Of a DNA stretch of 64,000 nt, positions 49,582 to 59,460 are shown in pieces (the first letter of the stretch is position 1; each line of letters begins with the position of its first letter). The DNA is from Pseudomonas oryzihabitans (GTDB lineage Bacteria > Pseudomonadota > Gammaproteobacteria > Pseudomonadales > Pseudomonadaceae): the NCBI RefSeq assembly GCF_001518815.1, contig NZ_CP013987.1, positions 2,192,501-2,256,500 on the forward strand, given 5' to 3'. Under the pieces are notes generated by a model that was not told the origin of the DNA, did not search any database, and saw nothing but the letters and a program-made list of their open reading frames with translations. Position numbers and translations under genes: made by a program.

Positions 49582-52385
49582 TGCGGTGCGGCTCCTTGAG
49601 TGATGTCTTGTGTGCTGAGCAATCCAAGCGGAAAACGTGCCAGAACCTCGCCGACAGAAAGCTCTTTCTTCTGGTCATGGACAGACGAAGGGGCAAAAGT
49701 TTCCCCAAAACGGTACATGGACAAGGTTTCCGGGAGTTTTATCCGGGTGTCCTGCCACGTCTCTGCAGAAAAGGTGAGCTTCCCAGCGGTTTCCAGCAGG
49801 TCGGAGGCATGTACCGGCACGATGACGATCACCGCGTGCTGCTCCCAGGTACGGGCGAAGGCCAGTACCTGATCGGCATGGGCTCCCGCTACGGTCAGCG
49901 GCAGGTAGGTACCTTCGGTGAACAGCTGTGGTTGCTGCTTGCGCAGTTGCAGCACGGTGGCCAGCACCTGTTGCTTGACCGCGCCGTCCTGCCAGGCGTC
50001 CAGTGCCGCACTGGCAGAGGCGTGTTGCGCCAGGGCCTGCTGGCGCGGGGCATAGTCCACGGCGCGGCGGTTGTCGGGTTCCACCAGGCTGAAGTCCCAG
50101 AATTCACCGCCCTGGTAGAGGTCGGGAACGCCGGGCGCGGTGTTGCGCAGCAGCATCTGCACCAGGCCGTTCAGCGCGCCGGCAGGCGCCAGTTCGTGTA
50201 CGGCGGTCACGATCTCGCCGCGCAGGGCGCGGTAGTCGTCGTTGGTCAGCAGGCCTTCCAGGAAGGCTTTGCAGGCTGCCTCGTAGTCGCCGTTCGGCGC
50301 CCACCAGTCGGACTCCAGCTTCTCTTCACGCAGAGCCTTTTCCTGCCACTGCAGCAGGCGTTCCAGATAGGCCTGCAGGCCGGCCTGATCGTCGGCTTCC
50401 AGGTGTAGCGGCCAGCTGGCGAGCAGGGTCTGGTAGAGCATCAGCTCATCGCCCGGCGTCGGCGCGGGAGCATCGTTCCACTGGCCACGCAGGGGAGCCG
50501 CCTGATTCATCCAGCCACTGACCTGGGCGATATAGGCATCCGGTCGTTCGGAGACCACCGCCAGACGCGCACGGGTGTCTTCGCCGCGCTTGTGGTCGTG
50601 GGTCGCAGTGGTCAGCATGTTGCGCGGGAAGTGCTCGGCACGCCAACCGCTGGCCTTGTGGAAGGCACTCACGGGTTGGGCGAAATGCTGGGGATCGAAA
50701 CCCACATCGTTGCGCGAGAGCAGAGGGGCGGAACGATAGCAGGCGGTGTCTTCCACAGCCTTGGCGGCGATGGGCGAAGTGAGTTGCTGGAACTTGGTGA
50801 TGGCGCGACGCTGTTCGCGACGGGCCACGCTGCCCACCGGCTTGTGCCGCGGTGCATCGCCACCCAGCCAGGCGCGCAATTGCTCCAGCAGCGGCTGTTC
50901 CGCTTCGCTGACGTGGGGGCGGGCCGCTTCCAGCGCGGTATCGAACCACTGGGCATCGGCGCCGACGAAACCGGCTGCGCCGGCATAGGTGCGATAGACC
51001 TTGAACTGCACGATCAGCTCCAGCAGCACCCGGCGGATGGCGCCTTGGCTGGTGTCACGGGTACGCCAGTCCTGTTGGGCCAAGAGGTGCAGCGTGTGCA
51101 CGGCCGATTCGAATTCGCTGGAGAGGGCGCCGGTGAGCACCAGACGCCGTGCCTCCCGAACCTCTTCGAGGAAGTCCTCGGTACGACCGGTCTGCTCGGC
51201 CCAGAACTGACGAAGGGGCGCTTCACCGCTGGCGGCATGCTGCACCGCCGAGACCTCGTTCATGAACTCGTAGCCGGTGGTGCCATCGATGCCCCAGCCT
51301 TCGCGCAGCTGCTCGCCGTCGGCCAGGATCTTCTCGATATAGATGGGGAAGCCATCTTCCGGCGCACCACCGCTGCGGCTGGCGCAGAGGTCGTCCACGC
51401 GGCGACGTAGCTTGCGGCAATAGGCACGGGGATTGGCCAGGCCGTCGATGTGATCCAGGCGCAGGCCGTCGAGCAGGCCTTCGCTGATGAGGCGGAAGAT
51501 CAGCGAATGGGTTTCCTCGAACACCTCGTGGCGTTCCATGCGCAGGCCGCCCAGTTCGGTGATGTCGAAGAAGCGTCGCCAGTTGATGTCGTCCGAGGCG
51601 GTACGCCAGCTGGCCAGGCGATAGTGCTGGCTCTCCAGCAGGGCGTGCAGGCGTTCCTGGTTGGATGGCTGGCTACCGTCGAAGGCGGCGACCGCCTTTT
51701 CGATGGCGGCTGCCACGGCCGGGTCCTTGGCGGCGTCCGCCAGCTGGCGCTGGGCGCCGCGGGCTTCTTCCAGGTCCTTGGCACGCGCCGAGAAGGCATC
51801 GGCGAAGAGGCTCAGTTGAGGCAGGTCGCTCTCGCGCAGGATCTGGCCATAGGTGCCCGGGTTGATGGGGAAGTGGTGGGCGTAGTACTCCACTCGGAAG
51901 GCGCCTTGCTCGGCGTCGAACACCAGCTTGAGGTCGCCGGCCTGCAGCACGTTGCCATAGGCATCTCCCAGGAAGGGCAGCAGCACTTGGCCCTGCAGAT
52001 CCGGGTCCGGTCCGTACCAGTTGATGTCGTAGAAGCTGGCATAGCGGCTCTGGCGTCCCCATTCGAGGATGTCCAGCCACCAGGCGTTTTCCGAGCCACC
52101 CACATTGGTGTGGTTGGGCACGAAGTCGGCGATCAGGCCCATGCCATGCTCGCGCAGGCGGGCTACCAGGCGACGCAACGCCTCTTCACCACCCAGCTCC
52201 GGGTTGACCCGGGTGGGGTCGACCACGTCGTAGCCGTGCACGGATCCGGCGCGGGCCGTGGTGATGGGGGATGCATAGACATGGCTGATGCCCAGCTTGG
52301 CGTAATAATCGACCAGGGGCAGGGCATTATCGAAGGTGAAATCCTTGTGGAACTGCAGGCGTACGGTAGCGCGCAAGCGACTCAT
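49578..52385 (-). CDS. treY: Maltooligosyltrehalose synthase
   Basis: TreY converts the reducing-end glucosyl link of maltodextrins from alpha-1,4 to alpha,alpha-1,1, giving maltooligosyltrehalose. The 935-residue GH13_26 protein starts LRATVRLQFHKDFTFDNALPLVDYYAKLGISHVYASPI and has GYDVVDPTRVNPELGG, LIADFVPNHTNVG and DGLRLDHIDGLANP (catalytic Asp). AQPVSAFH...MLTTATHDHKRGEDTRARL is the characteristic central segment. It overlaps malQ upstream and the DUF2934 gene downstream by ATGA. Confidence 0.96.
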   Translation of the reverse strand: MSRLRATVRLQFHKDFTFDNALPLVDYYAKLGISHVYASPITTARAGSVHGYDVVDPTRVNPELGGEEALRRLVARLREHGMGLIADFVPNHTNVGGSENAWWLDILEWGRQSRYASFYDINWYGPDPDLQGQVLLPFLGDAYGNVLQAGDLKLVFDAEQGAFRVEYYAHHFPINPGTYGQILRESDLPQLSLFADAFSARAKDLEEARGAQRQLADAAKDPAVAAAIEKAVAAFDGSQPSNQERLHALLESQHYRLASWRTASDDINWRRFFDITELGGLRMERHEVFEETHSLIFRLISEGLLDGLRLDHIDGLANPRAYCRKLRRRVDDLCASRSGGAPEDGFPIYIEKILADGEQLREGWGIDGTTGYEFMNEVSAVQHAASGEAPLRQFWAEQTGRTEDFLEEVREARRLVLTGALSSEFESAVHTLHLLAQQDWRTRDTSQGAIRRVLLELIVQFKVYRTYAGAAGFVGADAQWFDTALEAARPHVSEAEQPLLEQLRAWLGGDAPRHKPVGSVARREQRRAITKFQQLTSPIAAKAVEDTACYRSAPLLSRNDVGFDPQHFAQPVSAFHKASGWRAEHFPRNMLTTATHDHKRGEDTRARLAVVSERPDAYIAQVSGWMNQAAPLRGQWNDAPAPTPGDELMLYQTLLASWPLHLEADDQAGLQAYLERLLQWQEKALREEKLESDWWAPNGDYEAACKAFLEGLLTNDDYRALRGEIVTAVHELAPAGALNGLVQMLLRNTAPGVPDLYQGGEFWDFSLVEPDNRRAVDYAPRQQALAQHASASAALDAWQDGAVKQQVLATVLQLRKQQPQLFTEGTYLPLTVAGAHADQVLAFARTWEQHAVIVIVPVHASDLLETAGKLTFSAETWQDTRIKLPETLSMYRFGETFAPSSVHDQKKELSVGEVLARFPLGLLSTQDITQGAAPQ

Positions 52386-54448
52386 CGAGTGTTCTCCGGA
52401 TTGTTACGGGCAGTGCTCAGCACGCTTAGGCGTCGTTCAGGGGTGGTTGCGTCCAGCAGGCGCTCCGCAGGAGCGTCCCAGCGGCGCAGCCAGTTGGGGT
52501 GTTCGTTGGTGGTGCCGGGCAGGTTGGCCTGTTCCAGCTGACCCAGGGCGTCTTCCACCGGCAGGATGATCAGTGGCGCAGGGGTGCGGCCGATGAACTC
52601 GATGGCGGCGTCGACGGCCTGTTCGACATTGCTTTCGCGGGTATCGTCCAGGTTCAGCACCTTGGCCAGGTATTGGCGATCCTCGGCGCGCTCGTAGAGC
52701 CGGTCCTGGCGCGTGGTGCCGTCGGGAAGCAGGCCGAGCTTTTCCTGCCAGTCGGCATCACGGCCCTGCCACCAGCCGGTGAGGGTTGGCAGATCGTGGG
52801 TAGTGGGCATCCCCATGGCGGTGTCCGACCAGCCCGCGGCGGGCTTGAAGGCTTTGTCGTCGCGTTCGAACAGCAGTATCTGCATACCCATGACGGCGCG
52901 CTCGGCCAGGCGTTCGCGGAACCCCTCGGGCACCGTGCCCAGGTCCTCGCCCATGACCACGCACCGATGGCGCCAGGACTCCAGGGCGACCAGCCGCAGC
53001 AGGTCGTCGATAGGGTAGGAAAGATAGGCACCGTCGGCCGGGGAAGCCCCCTCGGGCACCAGCCAGAGGCGCTGCAGACCCATTACGTGATCGATGCGCA
53101 CACCGCCGGCGTGCGCGAAGTTGGCCTTGAGCATCTCGATGAAGGCGCGGAAGCCGTGCTTGACCATGCCGGAGGGCGAGAAGGCGGAAATGCCCCACCC
53201 CTGACCCTTCTGGTTGAGCAGGTCCGGCGGACAACCCACGGTGACCGAAGCCAACAGCTCTTCCTGGCGGCTCCAGGCCTGGCTGCCACCCCCATCCGCG
53301 CCCACGGCGATGTCGGCGATCAGACCAATCTTCATACCCGATTCGCGGCACTGCTTCTGGGCGGCGGACAGCCCTTCGCTGGCCAGCCACTGGGTGAAGG
53401 CATAGAACTCCACGTCCTGGGCATGGCGTTCGGCGAATTCAGCCACGGCAGGATTCTTGGGGTCGCGATACTGCTGCGGCCAATGCTGCCAGCTCGGCGA
53501 GGCATTACCCTGGGTGAAAGAGGCATGCAGGGCTTCGAAGCGGCAGTGATTCTCCAGGGCTTCACCACCGTCACGGCGGAAGGCCTCGAAGCGCTCGCGC
53601 AGTGTGCCGGCGGCGGTGCGAAACTCTAGGTGCAGGGTACGCAGCAGGCGCAGCCGCAGCTTGGCCAGGGCCGGCCAGTCAATCAGCTCTAGCTGTTCGA
53701 GGCGCTCGGCTTCCGCCTGCAGGCCGGCGCGCTGCATGGCCTGACGCACGGGCTCGGCGCCCAGCACCAGTTCTGGCGCGGCATAGAGCACATTGAAGAA
53801 CACCCGACTCGACGGCGAATAGGGGCTGTAGCGACTGCCATCGGCGCTGAACATGGCGTGCAGCGGGCTGATGGCCAGGGCATCGGCGCCCTTGCCGGCA
53901 GCTGCCTTGGCGAGCTGCACCAGGCCCTGCAGATCGCCCGCACCGCTGCCACCGTCGCGTCTGAGGCTGTAGAGCTGCACGGCCAGGCCCCAGAGGCGGG
54001 CCTGCTCGTCGCCTGTGGCGTCGGCGATGGTAAAGCAGCGCTCCGGCGCAACGGCCAGGGTCAGGGCTTCACCACCGATTTCCGCCTGGTGATAACCGAC
54101 GGCACTGATGGGCGCGAGCTGGCCCTGGTCATCTACCTGACCTTCCAGGCGCTCGCCGTCTTCCAACTGCACCTCATAGCGGACGCCACGCTTGAACTGG
54201 TCGGGTGTCCCGACGGGTTTACCGACCACGGCCGTGAGGAGGGGAGGCAGGTGATCCTTGTCGCCGACCTCGGCCAGCTTGCGCAGGCTGGCATCGATGT
54301 CCGCGTCACTGTCCGCGGGCAGCTCGATAGCCTTGAGCAGATTGCGTAGTGCCTCGGGGCTCACCCGTTGGTGCTGGCCATCGTAGGCGGTCCACTCGAT
54401 GGCGATACCGGCGGCTTTGGCCAATTGTTCCAGACGATCGCCACTCAT
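52382..54448 (-). CDS. malQ: 4-alpha-glucanotransferase (amylomaltase)
   Basis: MalQ disproportionates maltodextrins, moving glucan segments between chains. The 688-residue GH77 protein has DALAISPLHAMFSADGSRYSPYSPSSRVFFNVLYA, IGLIADIAVGADGGGSQAW, ADGAYLSYPIDDLLRLVALESWRHRCVVMGEDLGTVPEGFRE and HDLPTLTGWWQGRD. The last part of the N-terminal region is longer than in Thermus amylomaltase, as in E. coli MalQ. ATGA overlaps with both neighbours. In this operon it would lengthen the short dextrins left by TreY/TreZ. Confidence 0.95.
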   Translation of the reverse strand: MSGDRLEQLAKAAGIAIEWTAYDGQHQRVSPEALRNLLKAIELPADSDADIDASLRKLAEVGDKDHLPPLLTAVVGKPVGTPDQFKRGVRYEVQLEDGERLEGQVDDQGQLAPISAVGYHQAEIGGEALTLAVAPERCFTIADATGDEQARLWGLAVQLYSLRRDGGSGAGDLQGLVQLAKAAAGKGADALAISPLHAMFSADGSRYSPYSPSSRVFFNVLYAAPELVLGAEPVRQAMQRAGLQAEAERLEQLELIDWPALAKLRLRLLRTLHLEFRTAAGTLRERFEAFRRDGGEALENHCRFEALHASFTQGNASPSWQHWPQQYRDPKNPAVAEFAERHAQDVEFYAFTQWLASEGLSAAQKQCRESGMKIGLIADIAVGADGGGSQAWSRQEELLASVTVGCPPDLLNQKGQGWGISAFSPSGMVKHGFRAFIEMLKANFAHAGGVRIDHVMGLQRLWLVPEGASPADGAYLSYPIDDLLRLVALESWRHRCVVMGEDLGTVPEGFRERLAERAVMGMQILLFERDDKAFKPAAGWSDTAMGMPTTHDLPTLTGWWQGRDADWQEKLGLLPDGTTRQDRLYERAEDRQYLAKVLNLDDTRESNVEQAVDAAIEFIGRTPAPLIILPVEDALGQLEQANLPGTTNEHPNWLRRWDAPAERLLDATTPERRLSVLSTARNNPENTR

Positions 54449-56250
54449 GCCTGTTTCTCCAGCCAGACCATTGCACAGTGGGCAGCCAGCTGACCGTCCT
54501 GCCGGGCTGGCGTCGCCGCCGCGTCGCTGCTGTGCAGCAATTCACCCTGGGGTGCGTCGTCGACCTGCACGGCGTTCTCGCTCAGGTTGAGTTCGATGGT
54601 CAGGCGGCTGCCATCGGCCAGGCTCCAGCGTGCCCGCACGGCACGGTCGGCCAGGGCTTCGGCACCTTCGGCACGAGCGCCTTCCAGGCGCGGGAAGAGT
54701 TCCCGGCGACGGATCTCCAGCAGCTCGCGATACAGGCCAAGCCAGGCGCCATGGTCGGGCTGATCGGCCTCGCCGAAATTGGGCTTGGAATCTTCGAAGG
54801 TCTTGGGCGCATTCGGGTCAGGGATCTGCTGGCGATGTTCTTCACTGGTGAAGAAGTCGAAGTCCTTGAACTCGTTGCGGCGGCCATCCCGTACCAGTTC
54901 GGCCAGCTCGTCGTTGTGGCTGGTAAAGAATAGGAAGGGTTGGCGGCTGCCCCATTCCTCACCGATGAACAGCAAGGGAATCATCGGGCTGAGCAGCAGC
55001 AGGGCGGTAGCAGCCTTCAGTGCGGGTTCCGGCGCCAGTCGGGTCAGACGTTCACCGAAGGCGCGGTTACCCACCTGGTCATGGTTCTGCAGGAAGATGA
55101 CGAAGGCCGAGGCGGGCAGATTCTTGCTCGGTTCGCCCCGGGCCTTGCCATGACGGGTCGGCTCGCCCTGATAGATGAAGCCCTCGCCCAGGCAACGCAC
55201 CAGCTTGGCCGTCGCATCCTCGGTGAAGTCCTGGTAGTACCCTTCGTTCTCACCGGTCAGCAACGGGTGCATGACGTTGTGCCAGTCGTCCGCCCACTGG
55301 GCGTCGTAATGCTGTCCGCCCAACAGGGTAGCGGTGTTGTCTTCGTTTTCCAGCATGAGGTGGACATGGCGACCCGGTTCGACGGTACTGCGGATCTCCT
55401 CGGCCATTTCCTCGAGGAAGCCCTTGTCGCCAATGGCGTGGACGGCATCGAAGCGCAGGCCGTCGAAGCGGTACTCCATCAGCCACATCAGGGCGTTGTC
55501 GATGAAGTAGCGGCGCACGGCGTCCTGGCGGAAGTCGATGGCGGCGCCCCAGGGGGTATGGATGTCTTCGCGGAAGAAGCGCTCGGCGTAGGCGTGCAGG
55601 TAGTTACCGTCGGGGCCGAAGTGGTTGTAGACCACGTCCAGATAGACCATGACGCCATGGGTGTGGGCGGTATCGATCAGCGACTTGAGATCGTCGGGGG
55701 TGCCGTAGGAAGCTTCCACGGCATAGGGCAGGACGCCGTCATAGCCCCAGTTGCGACTGCCCGGGAATTCCGACAGGGGCATCAGTTCGATGGCGGTGAC
55801 GCCCAGCGCGGCCAGGCGGGGTACCAATTTCTCCACGCCCGAGAACCCGCCCAGGGTGCCGACATGCAATTCGTAGATGACGCTTTCGTGCCAGGGACGA
55901 CCCTGCCACTCGACGGACTGCCAGTGGTAGGTGGTGGGGTCGATGACGATGCTCGGCTCGTGCACATCGCCGGCCTGGGCGCGGGAAGCGGGGTCCGGGA
56001 CCAGCAGATCTTCGATCTGATAGCGATAGCGGGTGCCGGCACCGCACTGCGCCTCCACTGCGAACCAGCCGTCTTGCTCGGCTTCCATGGGGATGGTCAT
56101 GCCGCCTTCCAGCACCACCGACACGGCGTCGGCGCTGGGCGCCCAGAAGTGAAACAGCGTACGGTCCTTGCTCACCAGGGTGGCACCGGCGCGGGTTTGC
56201 CAGGCGTAGCCCCCGGTTACCGCGGCTGCGTCGCGCGAAATATCAGTCAT
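54445..56250 (-). CDS. treZ: Maltooligosyltrehalose trehalohydrolase
   Basis: TreZ releases free trehalose from maltooligosyltrehalose. The 601-residue GH13_10 protein has an N-terminal beta domain (LFHFWAPSADAVSVVLEGG), the barrel with DVVYNHFGPDGNYL, nucleophile region YRFDGLRFDAVHAIGD, acid/base MLENEDNTATLL and FLQNHDQVGNRAFGERL. The ATG at 56250 has GGGAG upstream. It overlaps malQ. A terminator-like hairpin lies between it and glgA, 29 bp upstream of its start. Confidence 0.95.
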   Translation of the reverse strand: MTDISRDAAAVTGGYAWQTRAGATLVSKDRTLFHFWAPSADAVSVVLEGGMTIPMEAEQDGWFAVEAQCGAGTRYRYQIEDLLVPDPASRAQAGDVHEPSIVIDPTTYHWQSVEWQGRPWHESVIYELHVGTLGGFSGVEKLVPRLAALGVTAIELMPLSEFPGSRNWGYDGVLPYAVEASYGTPDDLKSLIDTAHTHGVMVYLDVVYNHFGPDGNYLHAYAERFFREDIHTPWGAAIDFRQDAVRRYFIDNALMWLMEYRFDGLRFDAVHAIGDKGFLEEMAEEIRSTVEPGRHVHLMLENEDNTATLLGGQHYDAQWADDWHNVMHPLLTGENEGYYQDFTEDATAKLVRCLGEGFIYQGEPTRHGKARGEPSKNLPASAFVIFLQNHDQVGNRAFGERLTRLAPEPALKAATALLLLSPMIPLLFIGEEWGSRQPFLFFTSHNDELAELVRDGRRNEFKDFDFFTSEEHRQQIPDPNAPKTFEDSKPNFGEADQPDHGAWLGLYRELLEIRRRELFPRLEGARAEGAEALADRAVRARWSLADGSRLTIELNLSENAVQVDDAPQGELLHSSDAAATPARQDGQLAAHCAMVWLEKQA

Positions 56251-56278
56251 GGATGGAGAACTCCCGAAACCGGACGGC

Positions 56279-56310
56279 AAAAAAGGCACTGCGGCCCAAT
56301 TGGCCGCAGT
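56279..56310 (-). terminator. Terminator-like hairpin between glgA and treZ
   Basis: On the minus strand ACTGCGGCC pairs with GGCCGCAGT around a 5-nt loop, followed by GCC and then six T. Being inside an apparent operon, it probably attenuates rather than fully stops transcription. Confidence 0.7.
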
Positions 56311-56409
56311 TGCTGTTATGACCGGTGAGAGTTGCTCAAAGTTGGGCGGGGTGAGCGCTTTTCGTCGGCCTTTTGGCCAGGGAAAAGCGCTTGGTAGCCA
56401 CGTCGGACA

Positions 56410-57993
56410 TCAGACGCCGACGTGACGCTCCTGGTGAGCGGTGGCCTGGAGCAGATCGAGGTACAGCGAGGCATAGGGTTTGGCGCATTCGGACCAGAAG
56501 AACGGCCCTTGCATGGCCCTGTGACGCATGGCCAGCAGCAGGCCCTGGCGTTCGAAAACGCCCAGGGCGCGATCGATCGCACCGATGTAGTTTTCCAGCG
56601 ACAGCGGGGCGAACAGGAAGCCGGTAGTGCCGTCTTCGATGCTGTCAGCCAGGCCGCCGGTACGGGTCGCGATTGGCAGCGAGGCGAAGCGCTGGGCATA
56701 CATCTGGCTCAGGCCGCAGGGCTCGAAGCGCGAAGGCATCAGCAGGAAATCGCTGCCTGCATACATGCGTCGGGCTTCCGTCTCGCAAAAGCCGATGTGG
56801 GCGCTGACACGACCCGGATAGCGCAGAGCAAGAGCACGCACCTGCCGCTCGATGTGCGGCTCACCGCAACCGATGATCATCAACTGGCCGCCGCGGGCGA
56901 CGATGTGATCGGCCGCCTGGATGGTCAGATCGATGCCTTTCTGCTGGACCAGACGCGAGACCACGGCGAACAACGGGCCATTGGACGGCTCGAGGTCGAA
57001 TTCCTCGCGGATGCGGGCAGCGTTGACCGCCTTGCCGTCCCAGTCGGATTCGTGGAACTGCTGGCACAGGTGCGGATCGCTGCAGGCGCTCCAGCCATCG
57101 TCGATGCCATTGAGCAGACCGGTCAGCTTGCCCTGACGAGCCTTGACCTGCAGCAGGCCTTCAAGCCCGCAGCCGAATTCCGGGGTGGTGATTTCCTGGG
57201 CATAGGTATGGCTGACGGTGGTGATGTGGTCGGCGTAGACCAGGCCGGCCTTGAGGAAGGACACCTTGCCCCAGAATTCCAGACCTTCCATCTGGAAGGC
57301 GTGGGCGGGAATATCCAGGTCGGCCATGACCGAGGCCGGGAACAGGCCCTGATACGCCAGGTTGTGGATGGTGGTCAGGCAGGGGGTAGCGGCACCCTTC
57401 CAGCGCAGGTAGCCGGCGGCAAGGCCCGTCTGCCAGTCGTTGAGGTGCAGCAGATCCGGCACCCAGCGAATGGAGGCGTCGCCCAGGGCGAAATCGGCAG
57501 CGGCGCTGGCCAAACGCCCGAAACGGATATGGTTGTCAGCCCAATCGGCGCCGTTCAGGTCGCCATAGGGATTGCCCGAGCGCTCGTAGAGCTCAGGGCA
57601 GATCAATACATAGACGACCAGCCCGTCGTCCAGATTGACGCGACCGATGTCGCAGGCCGGCATGGCAGCACGGGCGGCGATGCGGCCGACCATCTGCACC
57701 CGGTCCTTGATCGCGGCCATCACCTGACGATAACCAGGGATCAGTACCCGGACGTCATGGGAGGCGGCGAGGGCGCGGGGCAGGGCGCCGGATACCTCGC
57801 CCAGGCCGCCGGCCTTGACGAAGTCGGAAATCTCCGGGGTAACGAAAAGAATACGCTTGCGGCTTTCAACAACGGAGCTCAGCGTCAGCTGAGGCTCTTC
57901 AATACGCTTGTGAGGAGAGCTGGATCTGGTGGTGCGAGTGGCAGTTTCTACGGGCTCCAGAGCCCCAAATTTCCCCACGACGGCATTTGCCAT
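56410..57993 (-). CDS. glgA: Glycogen synthase GlgA
   Basis: GlgA extends alpha-1,4-glucan from a nucleotide-glucose donor. The 527-residue GT5 protein has, after a non-conserved 50-residue N-terminal extension, KAGGLGEVSGALPRAL (the KXGGL donor-binding motif), LLHLNDWQTGLAAGYLRW, TIHNLAYQGLFP, SRLVQQKGIDL and LLMPSRFEPCGLSQMYAQRF (catalytic Glu in the EX7E-type motif). The ATG at 57993 has GGGAG seven bases upstream. There is no glgC in the window, so the donor could be UDP-glucose (galU is at 20.7 kb) or ADP-glucose. Confidence 0.95.
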   Translation of the reverse strand: MANAVVGKFGALEPVETATRTTRSSSPHKRIEEPQLTLSSVVESRKRILFVTPEISDFVKAGGLGEVSGALPRALAASHDVRVLIPGYRQVMAAIKDRVQMVGRIAARAAMPACDIGRVNLDDGLVVYVLICPELYERSGNPYGDLNGADWADNHIRFGRLASAAADFALGDASIRWVPDLLHLNDWQTGLAAGYLRWKGAATPCLTTIHNLAYQGLFPASVMADLDIPAHAFQMEGLEFWGKVSFLKAGLVYADHITTVSHTYAQEITTPEFGCGLEGLLQVKARQGKLTGLLNGIDDGWSACSDPHLCQQFHESDWDGKAVNAARIREEFDLEPSNGPLFAVVSRLVQQKGIDLTIQAADHIVARGGQLMIIGCGEPHIERQVRALALRYPGRVSAHIGFCETEARRMYAGSDFLLMPSRFEPCGLSQMYAQRFASLPIATRTGGLADSIEDGTTGFLFAPLSLENYIGAIDRALGVFERQGLLLAMRHRAMQGPFFWSECAKPYASLYLDLLQATAHQERHVGV

Positions 57994-58338
57994 GGTGCGC
58001 TCCCAATGCAGCAAGTTCGAGACTGAGGTTTACCTGATTGCTTCTTCCTGAAGCTCGATGCTCCTGGTTCAAAAACGCCTACAGCCGAGCTGCTACAGCC
58101 TTTTTGCCGGTCATCTCTTCTGAGATGTCTGGAATTGGGCGAGAACTGCTTCGCGGATTTCCAGATTGCTCTCGCACTGACTCATGGACAACGTCACAAG
58201 TTTCCCGCGCGAATGTTGCGGTTATCCTTCGTATTGCCAGATGCGTGCCCAAAGCTGACGATCATCTCTGGTGCGCTAAGGAATAAATGGCAAGTGAAGC
58301 GTTTTTTGCGCACCAGATCGCCGTAGATGACTACCAAG
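57994..58338. other. Intergenic region upstream of glgA with a long-loop inverted repeat
   Basis: No gene is supported in 345 bp. TCTGGTGCGC (58267-58276) is repeated inverted as GCGCACCAGA (58308-58317) around an AT-rich 31-nt loop containing TTTTTT. It lies just past the 3' end of the mechanosensitive channel gene and may end that transcript. A small CATCTC/GAGATG hairpin sits at 58112-58127. The glgA promoter should lie at about 58030-58130, but I could not identify sigma boxes with confidence. Confidence 0.55.
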
Positions 58339-59460
58339 TCAGACTTCTGGCTGTCGCACCGCAGGTTCATGCCTTTCGTCGGAATGTAATGAAGGAAGAT
58401 GATCGCGACGGCCCAGCTCGGTTCGCAGCTTGGGCAGACAGAGGGGGAATTCGCGGTTGACATAGGTGATCAGCCGCTCGCGCACGAAACAGCGCAGGTC
58501 CCAGTTCTTCGAGGAGTCGCCAGAGCTCACCAGCACTCGAACCTGCATGGATTCGCTCGAGGCATCAGTGACCTGCAGCACGCAGACGCGGCCATCCCAT
58601 AAATGGGGCACTTCGGCACAGGCGCGTTCCAATTCGGTGCGGATCGGCGCCAGCGGCAATGAATAATCCACCCAGATGAATACCGAGCCGATCAGGCTGG
58701 AGGAGGAGCGAGTCCAGTTCTGGAAGGGTGTCTCGATGAAGTACTGGAGTGGCACTACCAGCCGGCGATCATCCCAGATGCGTACCACCACGTAGGTACC
58801 GGTGATCTCTTCCACCCGGCCCCATTCGCCCTCGACGATGACCACGTCGTCCAGCCGGATCGGCTGGGTCACGGCAATCTGCAAGCCAGCGATGAGGTTG
58901 CCCAGCACGGGGCGCGCCGCGATACCGGCCACCAGGCCGGCGACGCCAGCCGAGGCCAGCAGGCTGGCACCCACCTGCCGGACGGCCGGAAAGGTCATCA
59001 GCATCAGGGCGATACCGATCAGCAGCACGACGAAGCTGAGGCTGCGCACCAGTACCCGGCTTTGTGTCTGGATCCGACGGGCGCGCAGATTGTCGACCAC
59101 ATCCACCGGATTGCGCAGGGCGATGGTGGCGCCCACCGCCTTAACCATGCGCAGGCCTAGCCAGGTGAAGGCGGCGATGCTCAATAGCCCGGTCACATGC
59201 TGTACCGCACGCAACAGCGGCAGGGCATCGGGTGCTGAGTTCCAGACACCCTGGAGCACGACCAGCGGCACGGCGAGGCGTGCGGGTTTCTCCGCGTACT
59301 TGACCAGGTTGCGAGCGAGCAGGAAAGGGTTGGCCAGGCGGCGGATAGCGGCGAAGGCCAGGATCAGGGCAATGGTGCTGATCAGCAGGGCGACCGCCGC
59401 CGCGATCAGGGTGGTGATCCAGGGGGCGGTGAGCCAACCCGTCCAGTCGATAGCCGTCAT
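58339..59460 (-). CDS. Mechanosensitive ion channel, MscS family
   Basis: The 373-residue protein has about four N-terminal membrane segments (TLIAAAVALLISTIALILAFAA; LLSIAAFTWLGLRMV; VLLIGIALMLMTF; pore helix GASLLASAGVAGLVAGIAARPVLGNLIAGLQIA) and then the MscS beta domain (IRLDDVVIVEGEWGRVEEITGTYVVVRIWDDRRLVVPLQYF). Tension-gated channels of this kind protect against osmotic downshift, fitting the neighbouring trehalose locus. It is read toward glgA in the same direction. Confidence 0.93.
   Translation of the reverse strand: MTAIDWTGWLTAPWITTLIAAAVALLISTIALILAFAAIRRLANPFLLARNLVKYAEKPARLAVPLVVLQGVWNSAPDALPLLRAVQHVTGLLSIAAFTWLGLRMVKAVGATIALRNPVDVVDNLRARRIQTQSRVLVRSLSFVVLLIGIALMLMTFPAVRQVGASLLASAGVAGLVAGIAARPVLGNLIAGLQIAVTQPIRLDDVVIVEGEWGRVEEITGTYVVVRIWDDRRLVVPLQYFIETPFQNWTRSSSSLIGSVFIWVDYSLPLAPIRTELERACAEVPHLWDGRVCVLQVTDASSESMQVRVLVSSGDSSKNWDLRCFVRERLITYVNREFPLCLPKLRTELGRRDHLPSLHSDERHEPAVRQPEV

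Noticed and set aside
56422-58026. A 534-residue frame antisense to glgA
   Set aside because: Reverse-strand shadow of a well-supported GlgA; its composition is low in hydrophobic patterning expected for a real protein.
58038-58326. Small plus-strand frames upstream of glgA
   Set aside because: Low-complexity products without start signals, lying in a probable promoter region.
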